From contig CBFFRP010000442.1 of assembly GCA_965644295.1 (NCBI GenBank), positions 62,001 through 126,000 on the forward strand: 64,000 bases of DNA, read 5' to 3'. Position 1 is the first letter of the stretch, and each line of letters begins with the position of its first letter. A program made the position numbers and the translations under genes. The notes beneath the pieces were generated by a model. The model saw only the letters and a program-made list of their open reading frames with translations. It made no database searches and had not been told where the DNA came from. This DNA is from Paraphysomonas bandaiensis. Its lineage: Eukaryota; Chrysophyceae. Shown here in pieces: positions 11,638-24,496 of the stretch.

Positions 11638-14600
11638 CTAAACATCACGTCTACTACTTCGTATGTGCATTTCAAGTGCCGCAGGCGGTCTAGTACTGCC
11701 GAATGTAGTTCCAGATGCCGTAGCTATAGGGTTTTTCGATTGACTCAACTCAATACAACTGCGCTTTTGCTCCGAGTGTTGTGCTATCTCGTCATCAGTA
11801 CGGTCTACGTCATCATCACTATCTTCATCAGGAAATTTATCGATCCGATTTTGCATGGGCCGATCCCGTTGTGGGGGGTTGGTTGCTGCAGCTCTATTGA
11901 TTACAGGAACCTCCGGGGTTTCATTCACAGACACATAGCAAGTTAGACAGCCGACGAACACATTCACAATAACCAACACCACGCCGACAGCGTCTGGACC
12001 AAAATCTACTTCTTCGGTCATATCTACTCTCAGACACATTGATCCAAAGACAGTCAAGGCAACTGCCCACTGTGAACAGATCGCAACAAGATTGTCTGAT
12101 TTATTAGCAAATGGTCTTAACTCCATATACAGTGCACAAAATCCAAGCGATATAAGTTCCACAAGAACTATTTGAAGTATAGTGCTGCGCAAAAATAGTA
12201 TGGGCACTGAGGTCAGTAGAAGCCGTCGAAAGCATTCGATCACTTCAAAGTACCACGTTTTAGGAAGATATGACTGAAACAGAAAAGATATTCCTCTTAT
12301 TTCGGTGTACGTCTCCCGTAGTTTCATTTTCTCATCTTGAATTATTTCAGGACTCACAATACACTCCTCATCCTGCCGTACAACCAGGGAACTTGGAGGA
12401 TTAATCAGATGTAAGTCGTGATGCAAAGAATACATATAAAACAATGGAATTCCCAGCGGATATATCAATATCATAAAGGCGGAGTATATGACATAGAAGT
12501 GCCATGTGTCCGTATAGCAAGACACATTCGAATCTGCAACAAGGGTGGAAGTGCCATCTTCGAAATCCTCACACACAAACGTCTGAAAAATTTTCAGTGA
12601 CGACGGAGAAAATACAACAAAGGCCACAACAATGCAGAGAAACTTAGTGTCATCGTTAAAATTATCACGCGAATAGGCAGGGCGATGTTCGTTTAGTCGA
12701 GTTGATATTTTCATTCTCGCATGTAGTACAACAGCTAATACTCCTACTCCAACTAGCGGTCCCAGTGTATTGAGCAATAGATAATCGTAAAAGTCGAACT
12801 TCCACATGCAACCCACAGTGAATATATTCAGAAAGTCCAAATTAGCGAACGACAGAACATCTAGAAATCGACTGAAAGAAGTAGGGTACGATAACTCGAA
12901 CATCGTTGGCAAGCTACTCAGTATTTGGCAAAGCGAAACTAATATCTTGAGCTTCGTTCTCCATGAGTTCAACTCATATTTTTCGACCCAGTTCTCCAAT
13001 GATCGAGAAAAGTTGTTCATGCTATTAACGATGCGGTCTCTATTTCGATATCCATATACGGCAGAGACGATGACTATCACAATCACTACCGGTAAAACAA
13101 CTGTTATGAGTACACTAGAGTCAGAGGAGCATTGTGTACAGCTCATATCTGCAGAGAAAGCATAGCCACTTTCGCATACATTGCATAATGGCCCTGTGTG
13201 TCCCTCACGACACTGCGATACTACATCAGTCCCGCCGTTACAGGCCCCCGTGATTCGGCAAGGCAATACATCGTGGCAGTCCTGGCACTGCCGCCAGTAC
13301 TCTTCATCGACATCTATAACGTTTCCACCGGGACACTTTGCGTTTTCTGGGCAATCACGACACTGTGCATCACTTGGTCTGAAAGAATACTGCAAATGCG
13401 GACAAATAGCACATACGTCAGTCGAGAGAACTTCTCCTGGTACGCACTCACGGAAATGAAATCGAAATTTGTGATCAAATATTTCCCCTGTTTCCGTGGA
13501 TTTACATTTCGCGGAGACGTTTAATACCGTTCCTGGTCCGCAAAAAGCTTGCAGAGAGTCAAATGTCGCCACTCCTTTTTTAAGTGTTTCTGTCTTCCCC
13601 CCAGTGACATATCCCGAACCACTTATGCAACCTTTTTCAGCATTCAAATCTACTGTAATGTGCACAGTAGACGAGGAGTCCGTTTCAACAATCTGAGAGT
13701 AGTAGTCGATTTCTTGAACAGTGAACGAGTTGATAGCATCATCATAATCAGTAACTTCAACAATAGAAACGTCCATTGCCAAGTCAACCCCTTCGGTAGC
13801 ATGGAATCGCCCATAGAGGGCAGTGTTTGTATCGTCAAATGAATTGCTCACCCTCAACCCTAAGGGCTCTGACATTGATTGACGAACCCAAAACACTGTC
13901 CCAGCGCCAAACTTACATGAATTACTGCGAAACACATTCCCAGTAATATAAGATTCACAACCGTATAAAAACAATGCCGAGCCACGGGCATTTACATCAG
14001 TTGCTAAATTTCCATAAAACACGGAGGCATTTATTGACGACACAATACTCTCCAACACAACAATAGCGCCACCAAATCTCTCCACATAATTATCACTGAA
14101 TTCAGATTCTTCAACCACTAAATGATCAACTCTATCACTAAAAAGGGCTCCACCGTATAGACTAGCTGAGTTGGATAGGAACGAAGAATTCAATACGCTA
14201 CCTGATGACGTGTCCAATAAATACACCCCTCCTCCACTTGTAGTTGCGATGTTAGATAAAAATGATGAATTTGATATGATAACATCACCACCATCCTCAA
14301 TTCCTATAGCACCACCGTTTAGCTTTCTTGCAGAGTTGTTTCGAAATACCACCCCATCGATAAAAATGCTATCACTTCCCTCAATCCCAAGTCCTCCGTA
14401 GTTCACCCCCGCAACGTTGTTGCAGACAGTGCTATACAGTATAGTAACTACGGTCGCGTACATCAACATTCCACCACCCGAGTCACTAGCAAAATTATTT
14501 TCGGCACTTGTCCGATCGAATGTAATGCGTGTATTGGTTGTGCCAATATAAATTCCGCCGCCGAAGGTAGCTGTGTTGGCTATTACACTCAAATCCTCCA

Positions 14601-16252
14601 GCGTTATGTCTCGGTGATTTGTACCAAGATAGACACCTCCACCATATGTTCCAGCAATATTTCCTATTAGTGTGACACCGATGACGCGCCAGTTCGAAGT
14701 TTCCAGGGCGGAGTAGATAGCGCCACCAGAAATACCAGCAGTGTTATGAGAAAATGTGACATCAACGAAATCTATGTTACTATTCGCATTAATAAAACCT
14801 AAAGCACCACCATTTGATCCCGCTGAGTTGTTATAAAATACAGTATTGATAATATCAATACCGTAGTTAATCGATACAATATACACCCCCCCACCCTCGA
14901 GTGTAGCACGATTGTTGATAAAACTGCAATTGCGGAGAAGTGTTACCTCATGACTGGAGTACAACGTTACACCCGCGCCTGCATACATCCACACAGTCAA
15001 ATTCGTAAAGTACAGATTCTTAATAAAATCATGGATATAATGTGCAATAACTACTACCAGAACGCTCACCGTAAGAAGCTGAGTTATCATAGAAAGTGCA
15101 ATTTATAAACTGGAGGTTTGTATTATCACTATCAGAATTGTAGCTTCCGCCTACCGTAAATGATACAGATTGGTCTGTGACATCAAAAGAGGAAGAAAAC
15201 ACTACTCACCATATATAGCGGAATTCTTTGTGAATATTACACCCTTGACTATTGTGTTGAAGTTGCTAGAGTATGAATATATACCACCACCTAACGCAGT
15301 CGAGAAAAAATCAAATATTCGTCTAAATAGTATCACCACCTCATAACAGATATGATAACTCACCATAAAATTTTAAAGCTGAATTGCTATCAAACTCAGA
15401 ATCGAATACATGCACGTCCAGGTTACCGTTGTACATCATCATACCACCACCAAATTCTGCAGTGTTATTCCAGAAGCTAGCTCGTTCAATATCAACATCA
15501 ATGTTGTTTAAGTGCAGGTACATGGCCCCACCTCGAGTTGCATAATTTGAATGAAACACACAGTCGACAATATCAATGCCCTGGTTACTTGTGTCGAATG
15601 CAATAGCCCCGCCAGAATCAGCCACATTGCCAGTGAATAGACAAGACGAGAGTGACACATTGGCACTGCTATCCACATACACCGCACCACCCTGAAAGCC
15701 AGTGCAGTTGACAAACGACACATTCTCAAGAGAGAATAAGTCGAGATTACCTACCGAGATAGCACCCCCAGACAACTCTAGCGACCCGAAATCCGACACA
15801 CTAAAGTTCTGTCCATAGAAGCGGAACACAGTTGCAACGGAGTTCGTAACACTGAATAATCTGAAGGACGGGGTTGGCGACAGAGGTCGGATGAGGCTGT
15901 TGTTACCGAAGAGAAAGAGAGACCCCTGATAATCGGACATGACCACTTCCCCTCGATCAGGATCGAGAACGACCTCCTCATTATGCGGCAGAGACACTCG
16001 GCACACATCATTCGACGAGAGAAGAGCCGTACCACACGCTGATAATGCAGACCGTATATTGCATGATCCAGATGAGGAGGAGGAGAGGGAGAGAGAGGGG
16101 GTGGAGGTGGGAGAGGGGGAAGGAGAGGAGAGACAGGCGTCTACATCCACATCACTGTCATCAGACACATCATCCACCTCTATGAGCACATCAACACAAC
16201 CCACCCACATACACACACCCAACAACACACCCACCCACACATACACTCGCAT
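11638..16252 (-). CDS. Large secreted/membrane protein: beta-helix (POMP-like) repeats, Cys-rich region and multi-pass C-terminus
   Basis: Four exons on the minus strand: 15364-16252, 15210-15290, 15070-15150 and 11638-14978, all introns in phase 1, giving 1463 residues. A signal peptide (residues 1 to about 22) and a Ser/Pro/acidic linker precede about 15 imperfect parallel beta-helix coils (to about residue 740) with GGGVY/GGAI and FxxNxA motifs, as in chlamydial Pmp-like proteins and many protist surface proteins. Residues about 862-968 are Cys-rich (CAICP, CRDCPENAKCPGG, CREGHTGPLCNVCESGYA). A first transmembrane helix lies at about 973-993, followed by several more and a charged cytoplasmic tail. 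The architecture is a receptor- or channel-like surface protein of unknown ligand. The two middle exons are both exactly 81 bp. The exon 3 acceptor could instead be 27 bp further upstream in the transcript. Head to head with a lysozyme gene. Confidence 0.83.
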
Positions 16253-16354
16253 TGCACTCACTTCACTCTTCTGGAAGACATAATGCCACCTCAACCAGAA
16301 AACACCACCAGCATACACGGAGCGATCTATCCAACCCCTGCCGAATACTACTGC

Positions 16355-16731
16355 TGTATGTATGTATGTATGTATGTATGTATGTATGTATGTATGTATG
16401 TATGTATGTATGTATGTATGTATGTATGTATGTATGTATGTATGTATGTATGTATGTATGTATGTATGTATGTATGTATGTAGGTATGTATGTATGTGTG
16501 TATGTATGTATGTATGTATGTATGTATGTATGTATGTATGTATGTATGTATGTATGTATGTATGTATGTATGTATGTATGTATGTATGTATGTATGTATG
16601 TATGTATGTATGTATGTATGTATGTATGTATGTGTGTATGTATGTATGTATGTATGTATGTATGTATGTATGTATGTATGTATGTATGTATGTATGTATG
16701 TATGTATGTATGTATGTATGTATGTGTGTAT
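16355..16731. repeat. (ATGT)n tetranucleotide array in a bidirectional promoter
   Basis: More than 90 tandem TATG units with a few TAGG and TGTG variants. It begins straight after a TACTGCTGTATG motif. It ends 57 bp before the lysozyme start codon and lies 103 bp from the beta-helix gene start codon. Long (MYVC)n and (THTYIH)n frames here are repeat artefacts. Confidence 0.97.
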
Positions 16732-16787
16732 AGGGGGGTGTTCGTAAGATTTCTCTCATATGTACAGTATATCAGATAGCGGTTCAT

Positions 16788-17619
16788 ATGATCGTGTTTC
16801 TCTCTGTGTTGTTATCTTGTGGTTTGGTGTGTGGTCTTAACTCTACTGAGAGTGGTTTGCGAGGTGTGTTTGTTGTTGTTGTTGTGTAGTTGTGTTATGT
16901 GTATATGTGTGTGTAGGGGTCGACTACAGTGAGCTCGTGTCCATCGACTCGCACTCATGTCTCCTTCAGAATGGTTATTCGTTCGTTATCCCTAGAGGTT
17001 ATCGCAGTATCGGGGAACTAGATGAGAACGTGTGTCAGAATCTTATTAATGCGCAGTCGGCTGGATTCGATACTCGTGAGGTGTATATCTTTCCGTGTCC
17101 CACGTGCTCCTCCTCTGCACAGACTCAGATGGATACATTGGTTTCTCACTTGAAAACCACATGCCCTGATGCATGGACTGGCAGGGTGAGTTAGCTCGAG
17201 TTTATATCGTTTCTTTTGCACTTCCGCTGCAATTTGATTCTGTTTTAACGTTTCTTCAGATCTGGCTTGACATTGAAGGGGCAGAGTACTGGACCGGTTC
17301 TTACTCCTCTAATCAAGCATTTTATGAGTCTCTTGTTGATGCTTGTCTGTCCACAGGATACCGCTGCGGGGTCTACTCTTCTCAGTATCAATGGTCATCC
17401 CTTTTTGGGTCTACTTCTTACTGCTATGGGGACAACTCTAAAGGCGACTTTCCGGTTTGGTATTCTCACTACGACTATGATCCTTCTTTCGACGATTACT
17501 ATTCGAAGTACTCGTTTGGCTGTTGGTTGGACTTTTCCTTGAACCCACTTGCCAAGCAGTACTCTGGAACTACATCTGTATGCAGTGCCAGTGTGGATCT
17601 TAACAGTGCACTTATGTGA
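16788..17619 (+). CDS. Secreted GH25-family lysozyme
   Basis: Three exons, 16788-16863, 16917-17185 and 17260-17619, joined in phases 1 and 0 to 234 residues. Exon 1 holds a signal peptide (MIVFLSVLLSCGLVCG). The mature part starts with GVDYS (residues 26-30), the usual first strand of GH25 with its conserved Asp. After a segment ending in ...DAWTGR comes IWLDIEG (116-122), whose Asp119 and Glu121 correspond to the GH25 D-x-E catalytic pair. Further features are GVYSSQYQW, FPVWYSHYD and a terminal Trp-Asp motif. GH25 enzymes are muramidases that cut bacterial peptidoglycan. Related proteins in amoebae and other phagotrophic protists are secreted or phagosomal, so digestion of bacteria is the likely role. 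The splicing shows that it is an established nuclear gene. Confidence 0.85.
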
Positions 17620-18318
17620 GGCATGCATTACTTGCTTGGATTCAACTAATTTCCCCGATAATGTATGTTTATATAAGGCGCTTAAATGATGTATTCCGTA
17701 TCCTTTGTTAACTAATAGGTGACTCTACACTGTACACCTCTTAAATATTGAGATGTATGAATTGCAATGCGTATAATAAGATACTGGAGATATAATACTT
17801 ATAGAGGTTGCGTTTTCATCTGGATACGTTAAACCTTGCCTTAGAAAATCCAATTAGTTCGTTAATATTTGACGTTTTTAAATATTTTATTTGCGATGTT
17901 GTAAATATGTTCGGAAAATCCCAAACGTCCGAACCTTAATGTTTCCCACTTGAATTTCAGATTGTTATTTCCATAGTATCTACGTATCTACAAATAATAT
18001 AAGCATCCATTTTATAATTTATACATTACACGAGGATTTGTATGCAGTTTAATATCGTTGTCAGCCGTATTCATAGTGAAAAATATATAAACAATAGCAA
18101 CGATCACAGAAGAAAAGCTGTTTTAAGGCACAGCTGTGCTGCAACGTTTCTTGCTTTATTTACGACGTTCCATATATGGTCGACTGGCCGACACCTCAAC
18201 AAGAGTAGCAAGGACACAAAATTATTCACATCAGGCTCTCTCACTTTAGCCAAGCTGTGGCTATTAAAAAGATACACAGTGCACCAACCCATGAGTCTTA
18301 CTCGGCTAAGTAAAATCG
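17620..18318. other. Convergent 3'-3' intergenic gap, nothing recognised
   Basis: AT-rich sequence between the 3' ends of the lysozyme and the ubiquitin-like-domain gene. No repeat shared with the rest of the window and no plausible gene was seen. Confidence 0.5.
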
Positions 18319-20958
18319 TTACCACTTCCTATACTCCCTGATTGCCTGCATTAGCTCCTGTTCCTCCAAGTCCTCATACATTCCATTCTCCAAATGGGCT
18401 TTCCATAGAGCCATTGGTTCATCTGCCGTCGCGGGAAGATATGCAACAATCATGCCAACAACGGTACCATTGGTTTGATTTTCAAAACTTCCTTCGTCGT
18501 GTAGCACCGGAACAGCGACGGCTTCTCCTATTCTACTCTCACTAGAGACTGCACTGCTGCTATCATTGTTCTTAACACTTAGCTTGTCACATAAAGAGTA
18601 CTTCTCAAAAATATCACATGAACAAGACAAAATAGTAATCCACTGCTCGCCTTCCGTTCCACCCGATTCCAAGTTATGAAGGATGCGTGTTGGGTCACTC
18701 TCAACGCAATTCGACTCACAGCGTTGTTTATACGACCCCAAAGTACTGCCTTCCCAACGATCCACCCATGTAAACGATGATCTAAAGCTGTGACTAAGAT
18801 TGCATATACCCTTTACAGGGCCGATAGGAACAGAACCTTCGGTTTCACTGAAGTTCCTTGAAACGCCATTATCAGGCGCAGAGTGGCTATTGGGGCGACG
18901 TGGTATCTTCTCTTCCATGAAATTGCATAGATCAGAAGCACTATTGCGCCATAAGGACATATCGCGCGGTCGATTCAGGCATACACCATCTAACACAGTA
19001 AATACATCCTCCTTTGATAAACCCGCATCAGAACTAACTAATAAATCGATAATAGAATCCCAAAAGTGATTTGATATAAATGCACGACAGGATTCTATCC
19101 AGTAGTAAATATGACTTAATGACACAAAATACATAGCGTCCGATTTGGAAGTTCTGAGGTGGTCTTTACCTAGATGACTCTTTAAGATTTCCAAGAGGGC
19201 AACACCCTGTGTGAGACTAATTTCGCCGTCGGCATACTGTGTGGGCGGAAGCTGTGTATCTGCAAGCACATCTATCAATGACATGGCCATAGCATCATCA
19301 TTATTTTCAGTTGATGAAGTTTCTAAGGCTTCCGTACCAATAAAAGTCGCAATAAGTGCTTTTCGAATTAAGCGATTAGGGAGTAAACTACTGAGAAAGA
19401 CCTGACACTGATCAGTAGAGGGCATTGCAAACACTGAACTTTCAGGATCACGAATCCGCCCGTCGCACGGTTTACTACTCTCCAGCACAACGTCAGTTCC
19501 TGCAATACTTGTCTCGCTACTATCATTGTTATCTCGTTTGCGTTTCTTGCTCTGTGAAAGCTGTTTCTTAAGCTCTTTCTCTTCCTGCTGCTCCTGCTGC
19601 TGTCGAAGATTTTCTTGTGCCTTTCTAGATAATCCACGACCCCGTACTCCTTCTCCATCTCCGCAACCATCCTGCTCTCATAGATATAAGAATACGTAAG
19701 ACCTAGCATGTAATAGTGTAGAGTGTAAATATTTTACGACAGCACATCCACATCTTGAACACACAGCATAGCGGTGTACAGCATGTACCATAATAAGATA
19801 CCAACTTGACGAATACGATTTAGTGTATAACAACACGACTGCAACACTAGAATAGCACACACATCAATGTATGCAGACATAATACTCCATATACAATACT
19901 GTATCAATAAACATAGTTACCTCAGTAAGCCAAGACCAATCTTTATCGGGTAAAAGCAGTTGGAGCGCCCCCGGAATGTGAGGACCATATAAATGAACTA
20001 ACGACCAGAACACACGAGGTGAGCAGCCCGCCATGGCCGACGGGCGCAATAAATCCCTATTTGTACTCCCAGTAGTACTTGAACTGGGTGATTTCATTTC
20101 GTCTTCGAGGCTGTCAGTAGCCGTATCGTTTTCCATGTCTCCAGCAAGAATCAAAGTCACAACTGCTCTCAGTTTGTTGGTATCCAGATAGTCCACAGTC
20201 TCAGTGTGGTAACTACGACTACCTATGCCCTTATGAAATTTTACAAGGAGCTGAGTGCTTTCACCGCTCAACTTACGAGCAAGTTGAGACTTCTCAATAG
20301 AATACTTTCCAGATAACAAACTTGCTACTCTTGCTCGTGCTCTAGTTGCATCGTACTCCAAGGAAACAGCCCGCTTAAACACAGATCTCAAAAACGCATT
20401 CTTTTTGCCGCTACCTCCTTCAACTGCTGCTAACAAATTGGTGCCAATATCTTCTTCCGAACTCATCTCAAAGCGCGTGCGTCGTTTGGTATTGTTAGCA
20501 GGAGAAGAATTCGACTTTACGGGGCTCACTGTGTTCTTTTTAGCAGGTGATGTCCCAACTTTAGACTTCTTAGCCGTCTTAAGTACTTTCCCTCCTAGTG
20601 AATGTATATTCGAACCAAAAGGTACACTCTGCTTCGTCTTACTCGACTGAGAGGCGGGTGACGACCCTCTCTTCGGTCGTGTTTTAGGTTTGTCAGATGG
20701 TAGAGCTGCAGAGGGAGTGGAGGGGCTCTGCACTGTCACACGAACACCAAGAGTGTCTCCATTCTTTATATGGTTCTCTATGCGGTCCTCGAGACTGCAT
20801 GTGAGGGGCTGCAGAGGGTACCCGGACAGAATATCAAACGAGCGGTCGCTTATGCCGCACCTGACACCGATGAGATCCTTGAGAGCCCCCACACTATCAT
20901 CACCACTACAAGATATAGTGGCACTGCCTGAGGGAGTTCGGACACGAACATTTATCAT
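18319..20958 (-). CDS. Ubiquitin-like-domain protein of unknown function
   Basis: Two exons, 19921-20958 and 18319-19671, phase 0, about 249-bp intron, 796 residues. Residues 1 to about 75 look like a ubiquitin fold of the YOD1/OTU1 N-terminal type: INVRVRTPSG, DLIGVRCGI, FDILSGYPLQPL and GDTLGVRV. A basic Ser/Pro/Lys linker follows (about 80-165). The next part is helical, ending in SPRVFWSLVHLYGPHI and LLPDKDWSWL just before the splice site. Exon 2 begins with a Gln/Glu/Lys coiled-coil with a KKRKRDNND nuclear-localisation-like patch. The C-terminus ends with ALWKAHLENG and DLEEQELMQAI. There is no OTU protease signature, so it is probably not a deubiquitinase. I do not recognise the family of the central and C-terminal parts. 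The acceptor chosen (GAGAGCAG|GAT) keeps the frame. Head to head with the hydroxylase gene. Confidence 0.7.
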
Positions 20959-21096
20959 TGTGACCCCTATGCGACGAAACGATAACGCCCACTAGAGCTG
21001 TGGCTTCCTTCCTTGAAATGATGACCAGGCCAGACTATCCTGGTGCGTGTACCTCTACACCCATACAGACCTACGTACGTACGTACTGCTGTATGC

Positions 21097-21191
21097 ATGT
21101 ATGTATGTATGTATGCATGTATGTATGTTTGTATGTATGTATGTATGTATGTATGTTTGTATGTACTTATGTACTTATGTATGTATGTACT

Positions 21192-21225
<34 letters not shown>

Positions 21226-21230
21226 TGTAC
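21097..21230. repeat. Degenerate (ATGT)n array in a bidirectional promoter
   Basis: Tandem TATG units interrupted by GCATG, TTTG and TACT variants, starting after ACGTACTGCTGTATG and followed by another ACTGCTGTAGG. It lies 139 bp from the ubiquitin-like gene start codon and 96 bp before the hydroxylase start codon. It is the most degenerate of the four arrays. Confidence 0.93.
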
Positions 21231-21325
21231 TCTGTGTGTGTAGGTAGGTACTGCTGTAGGTAGGTACACTGGGAGTGGGTTGATGTTGTTCTGAGGATCT
21301 TAAGATCGGATGCCGTCTTCATATC

Positions 21326-22254
21326 ATGCGAGCTGTTCACAAAGCTTTGTTTTCATTGTGTGTGTTGCTCTTCAGCTGCGTGTCAGTGCAGTTGCTGTGT
21401 CTTCCTCTGTACGAGTATGTGTATGGCTGTGTGTATGCGTACAGGGGCTCGCTGGTCTCTCTGGTGTTGAGATGTACGGGCTACGACCTGCTGTCCGAGC
21501 ACACGCTTAACATGTGGGTTGTGTGTGCGTTCTGCGGCTACATGTGTATGGGCGTGGTGTGTCTGCTGCTGGATGTGTGTCTGCCGGTGCAGTGGAAGGC
21601 TCAGGGCCGCAGGAGCTACTTCACTGTCAGGGAGTGGCTGGAGGCTCTGGGGGTGTCTCTCTTCAATCTATTTGTCACGAGCTGGACGGTATCTATTCCA
21701 TACACGTGGATGTGGAAGTATGACGATCATATGATAAAGCAGTCTGATCCGCTAAATATATACGTAGAAGCGCTCAAATTTGCTGGTTGTGTGGTTGTAA
21801 TCGAAGTGTGGTTCTATGTCACACACTATGCTCTTCACACACCGGTGTTGTATGCTCGCATTCATAAGATGCATCATCGTTTCAAAGCCCCAGTGGCTGT
21901 GGCAAGCATGTACGCCCATCCTGTCGAGTACGCAGTGGGGAACCTCATGGGTGTTATTCTGGGACCAATATTAACCAATTGCCACCCGATGACCTCCTAT
22001 GTCTGGATATTTAATTCACTCATGACTACTGGTGGTAGTCACAGTGGGCACAAGCTATTTGATGCGGAGTTCCATGATGCTCACCACCAATACTTCGACT
22101 ACAACTATGGCATCAGTAAGTATATGTGTACGGTAACATGTTTGATGTTAAACTATTCTTCCCAGGCGGTGTGACAGATTTTGTGTTTAATACTTTATGG
22201 GAAGGCAGCAACAAATGGAAGCAGCTACAAATGAAGAAACACAAACTACTCTAG
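21326..22254 (+). CDS. Fatty acid hydroxylase/sterol desaturase superfamily membrane enzyme
   Basis: Two exons, 21326-22115 and 22166-22254, phase 1, 50-bp intron, 292 residues. Several hydrophobic segments (about 8-28, 62-88, 108-128, 150-166) surround the di-iron histidine clusters of the superfamily: HYALH (167-171), HKMHH (180-184), His198, HSGH (239-242) and HDAHH (250-254). These ligate the non-haem di-iron centre that hydroxylates or desaturates sterol and lipid substrates in the ER. Length and motif spacing resemble C-4 methylsterol oxidase/C-25 hydroxylase-like members, but the substrate cannot be read from sequence. The short last exon adds VTDFVFNTLWEG and a Lys-rich end (KKHKLL), which could act as an ER retention signal. 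The start is the first ATG after the microsatellite. Confidence 0.85.
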
Positions 22255-22596
22255 ATATTGTCTATATGTGGTCTGATGAATTTATATAACATATTTTTCA
22301 ACAATTGTATATGTTGCTCTATGTTTTGTAACAGCTCTAATTAAAGAGAAATCCCTCATAATGTATACAGTTGGTAAACTTTCAATTGAGTTAATCCTAT
22401 TATACTCTGATAATTTACACACAGAAAATGTATCGTGAAGATACGAAAATAGACACTGTTTCATCTCACCTAGATACACAGTTTCTTCACATGATGTCCC
22501 TAGAAGTACGAATATATTGGGTTACTTCTATATATAGTACCAGCCATAGCTTTTTCTCCATATATAGTATTCCATAAGCACATATATACTACCTAC

Positions 22597-23360
22597 CAGG
22601 GCTAGGGAACAATATATTGCAATACTATTGTTAGATAACGTCTCACCAATAATATTGATGGATTTTTTAAACTGGTCCAACAATACTATTGCAATATATT
22701 AGTATCATTATTCATTTAATAAACACATGCGTAGATTCCATAATAATTAATAAGTACCCGTCATTAAGTTCACATATTAACCAAACCCACTACGCTGCCA
22801 AGCGAAGACTACCTACTGTTTAGTTAAAATGACAACTGTCCTCGTACGCCTCGTACACATTATCGGAGCCATCATCGGTGACATCATCATCGCCACATCC
22901 ATTCAAAATTAATTGAAATATGCATGCATCCGGCCACAAGTGTCGATTAGCTTTCAGAAACAGCATCATATATATTAAGTGTAGTAGGATGCATACTTTT
23001 GCGCAACACTGAGATAATAAGTTTAGCTGCAATAAACAGGCATTCACATGTTTTGGAAGTACATAATGGAAGAGTATGTTTGAGCTGGCGATACATAAAA
23101 ACTAGAAAAGAACATCAAAAGTAATCTTTTTACCTATTTTTAGGGATATTTATTATATATGGCCATGGACGTATATTTTGCACCCTACAGTTGAAAAGCT
23201 TTCTGTATATTATGACTATGGTATCATAATATTGATTGCACTAGTTGCAATAGTATTGTGAGCTATTTTAACGGAAACAATACTGATGGTATACTGTATA
23301 TTGTATATTTGGCCGGTCCACCAACCAATATATTTTACAATATATTGTTCCCTATCCATG
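22597..23360 (-). mobile_element. Non-autonomous or decayed hAT-type DNA transposon
   Basis: The element has imperfect terminal inverted repeats, CAGGGCTAGGGAACAATATA at the left and the inverse TATATTGTTCCCTATCCATG at the right. It is bordered by an 8-bp target duplication, CTACCTAC on the left and CTACATAC on the right (7 of 8 match). An 8-bp duplication and CAGGG ends are typical of hAT elements. Inside, a minus-strand frame at 22820-23047 contains MLFLKANRHLWPDA, resembling the hAT dimerisation-domain C-terminus. No intact transposase remains. Related ends occur at 54963-55125 and 57793. The 22255-22596 stretch before it is the hydroxylase 3' flank with nothing recognised. Confidence 0.75.
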
Positions 23361-23398
23361 CTACATACTGACCCCATGGGACATGAGAAATCACCCAC

Positions 23399-24017
23399 GT
23401 CCGCGCGACCGCGTCCAAAACATAGACAGAAATGGAAACGCCCAAGGGTGCTCAGATTACTAGGAATCCACAGACGAACCGAGACTGGAACACCGCCCAC
23501 CGCACATATGAACCCCACCAATCATACGCATAGGAAAATAGCACCGGACCGTATGAAACCATCAGTCCCTAGACAGCGGCGACGCCGTCTCCGGCAACTC
23601 CACCTATGCCTGACGCCCAGACGGTGCACGGCGACACCGCCACATTCCACCACACCGTCAACCTCTCAGCACACACATCTAATGCTCGGTACACTCATGA
23701 CCTTAATACAGAACCCTGTACCTCAGAGTCTGGCGGATCCTTATCCCAAGGGGAGACCCCCGGACAACTCGCGCCAGTGAGTCCTAAGACACACGAGCAG
23801 GGCGAAACTTACACACAACATTAAGAACGGAAGTGGTTGCATCTTGGTGCTTGCGGCGACGCACAAGCAGCTTCTGTAGCGCTAAATAGTAGGATAATAG
23901 AATTTGTGCTGATTAGTTATGGGTAGAGGTCTAACTAGTAGATCTAGCATTCAACTAGCCACTATATTGGAACGAGTTTTTAACGCCTATTGCTAAATAA
24001 CAAGACTTTCAATATAT
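23399..24017 (+). mobile_element. 5'-truncated LINE family A copy with 10-bp target-site duplication
   Basis: The sequence matches the 3' half of the LINE at 2058-4138 in the opposite orientation. It includes the AAACGCCCAAGGGTGCTCAG block, the CACAAGCAGCTTCTGTAGCG tail and the terminal GCTAAATAACAAGACTTTCA. It is flanked by AATCACCCAC at 23389-23398 and 24018-24027, the expected target-site duplication of a non-LTR insertion. It landed 38 bp beyond the hAT right end. Frames within it are remnants. The stretch 24028-24496 shows nothing recognisable. Confidence 0.88.
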
Positions 24018-24496
24018 AATCACCCACATATGAAATCATATATTGATCAAAACGAAAACGTGTACATTGTACATCACACATACCAAACCCTTCGACGTCC
24101 GACTGCACTGTCATAGTAGGCGTTCTGTCTACAGTTGAAGATCGATTGTGATATTATACTTACATTTAGTAAATACAATTACTTCTTGATAACTGCACAT
24201 GCACCATTTGTATATTTGTATTATGCACATCTCTCGTCGCGTAAATACACTGCTGAATGCTGCAAATTGCAAATTGAGCGAAAAGCATAAATAAATATTA
24301 ATCGCGCTTTGGAGAATGTAATTAATCATAGTATTTTTCCTCTACTCAATTTTTCCACCCTAACCCTAGATTAAAAAATTAACATTACGGTGTCTAAACT
24401 AACTGCTCATGTCCATGAACCACAAATAAACGCATATTCTACTCTACATAGTTGCTGTATATTAAGTATAGATTCACACGAATAAATGCACACTGC

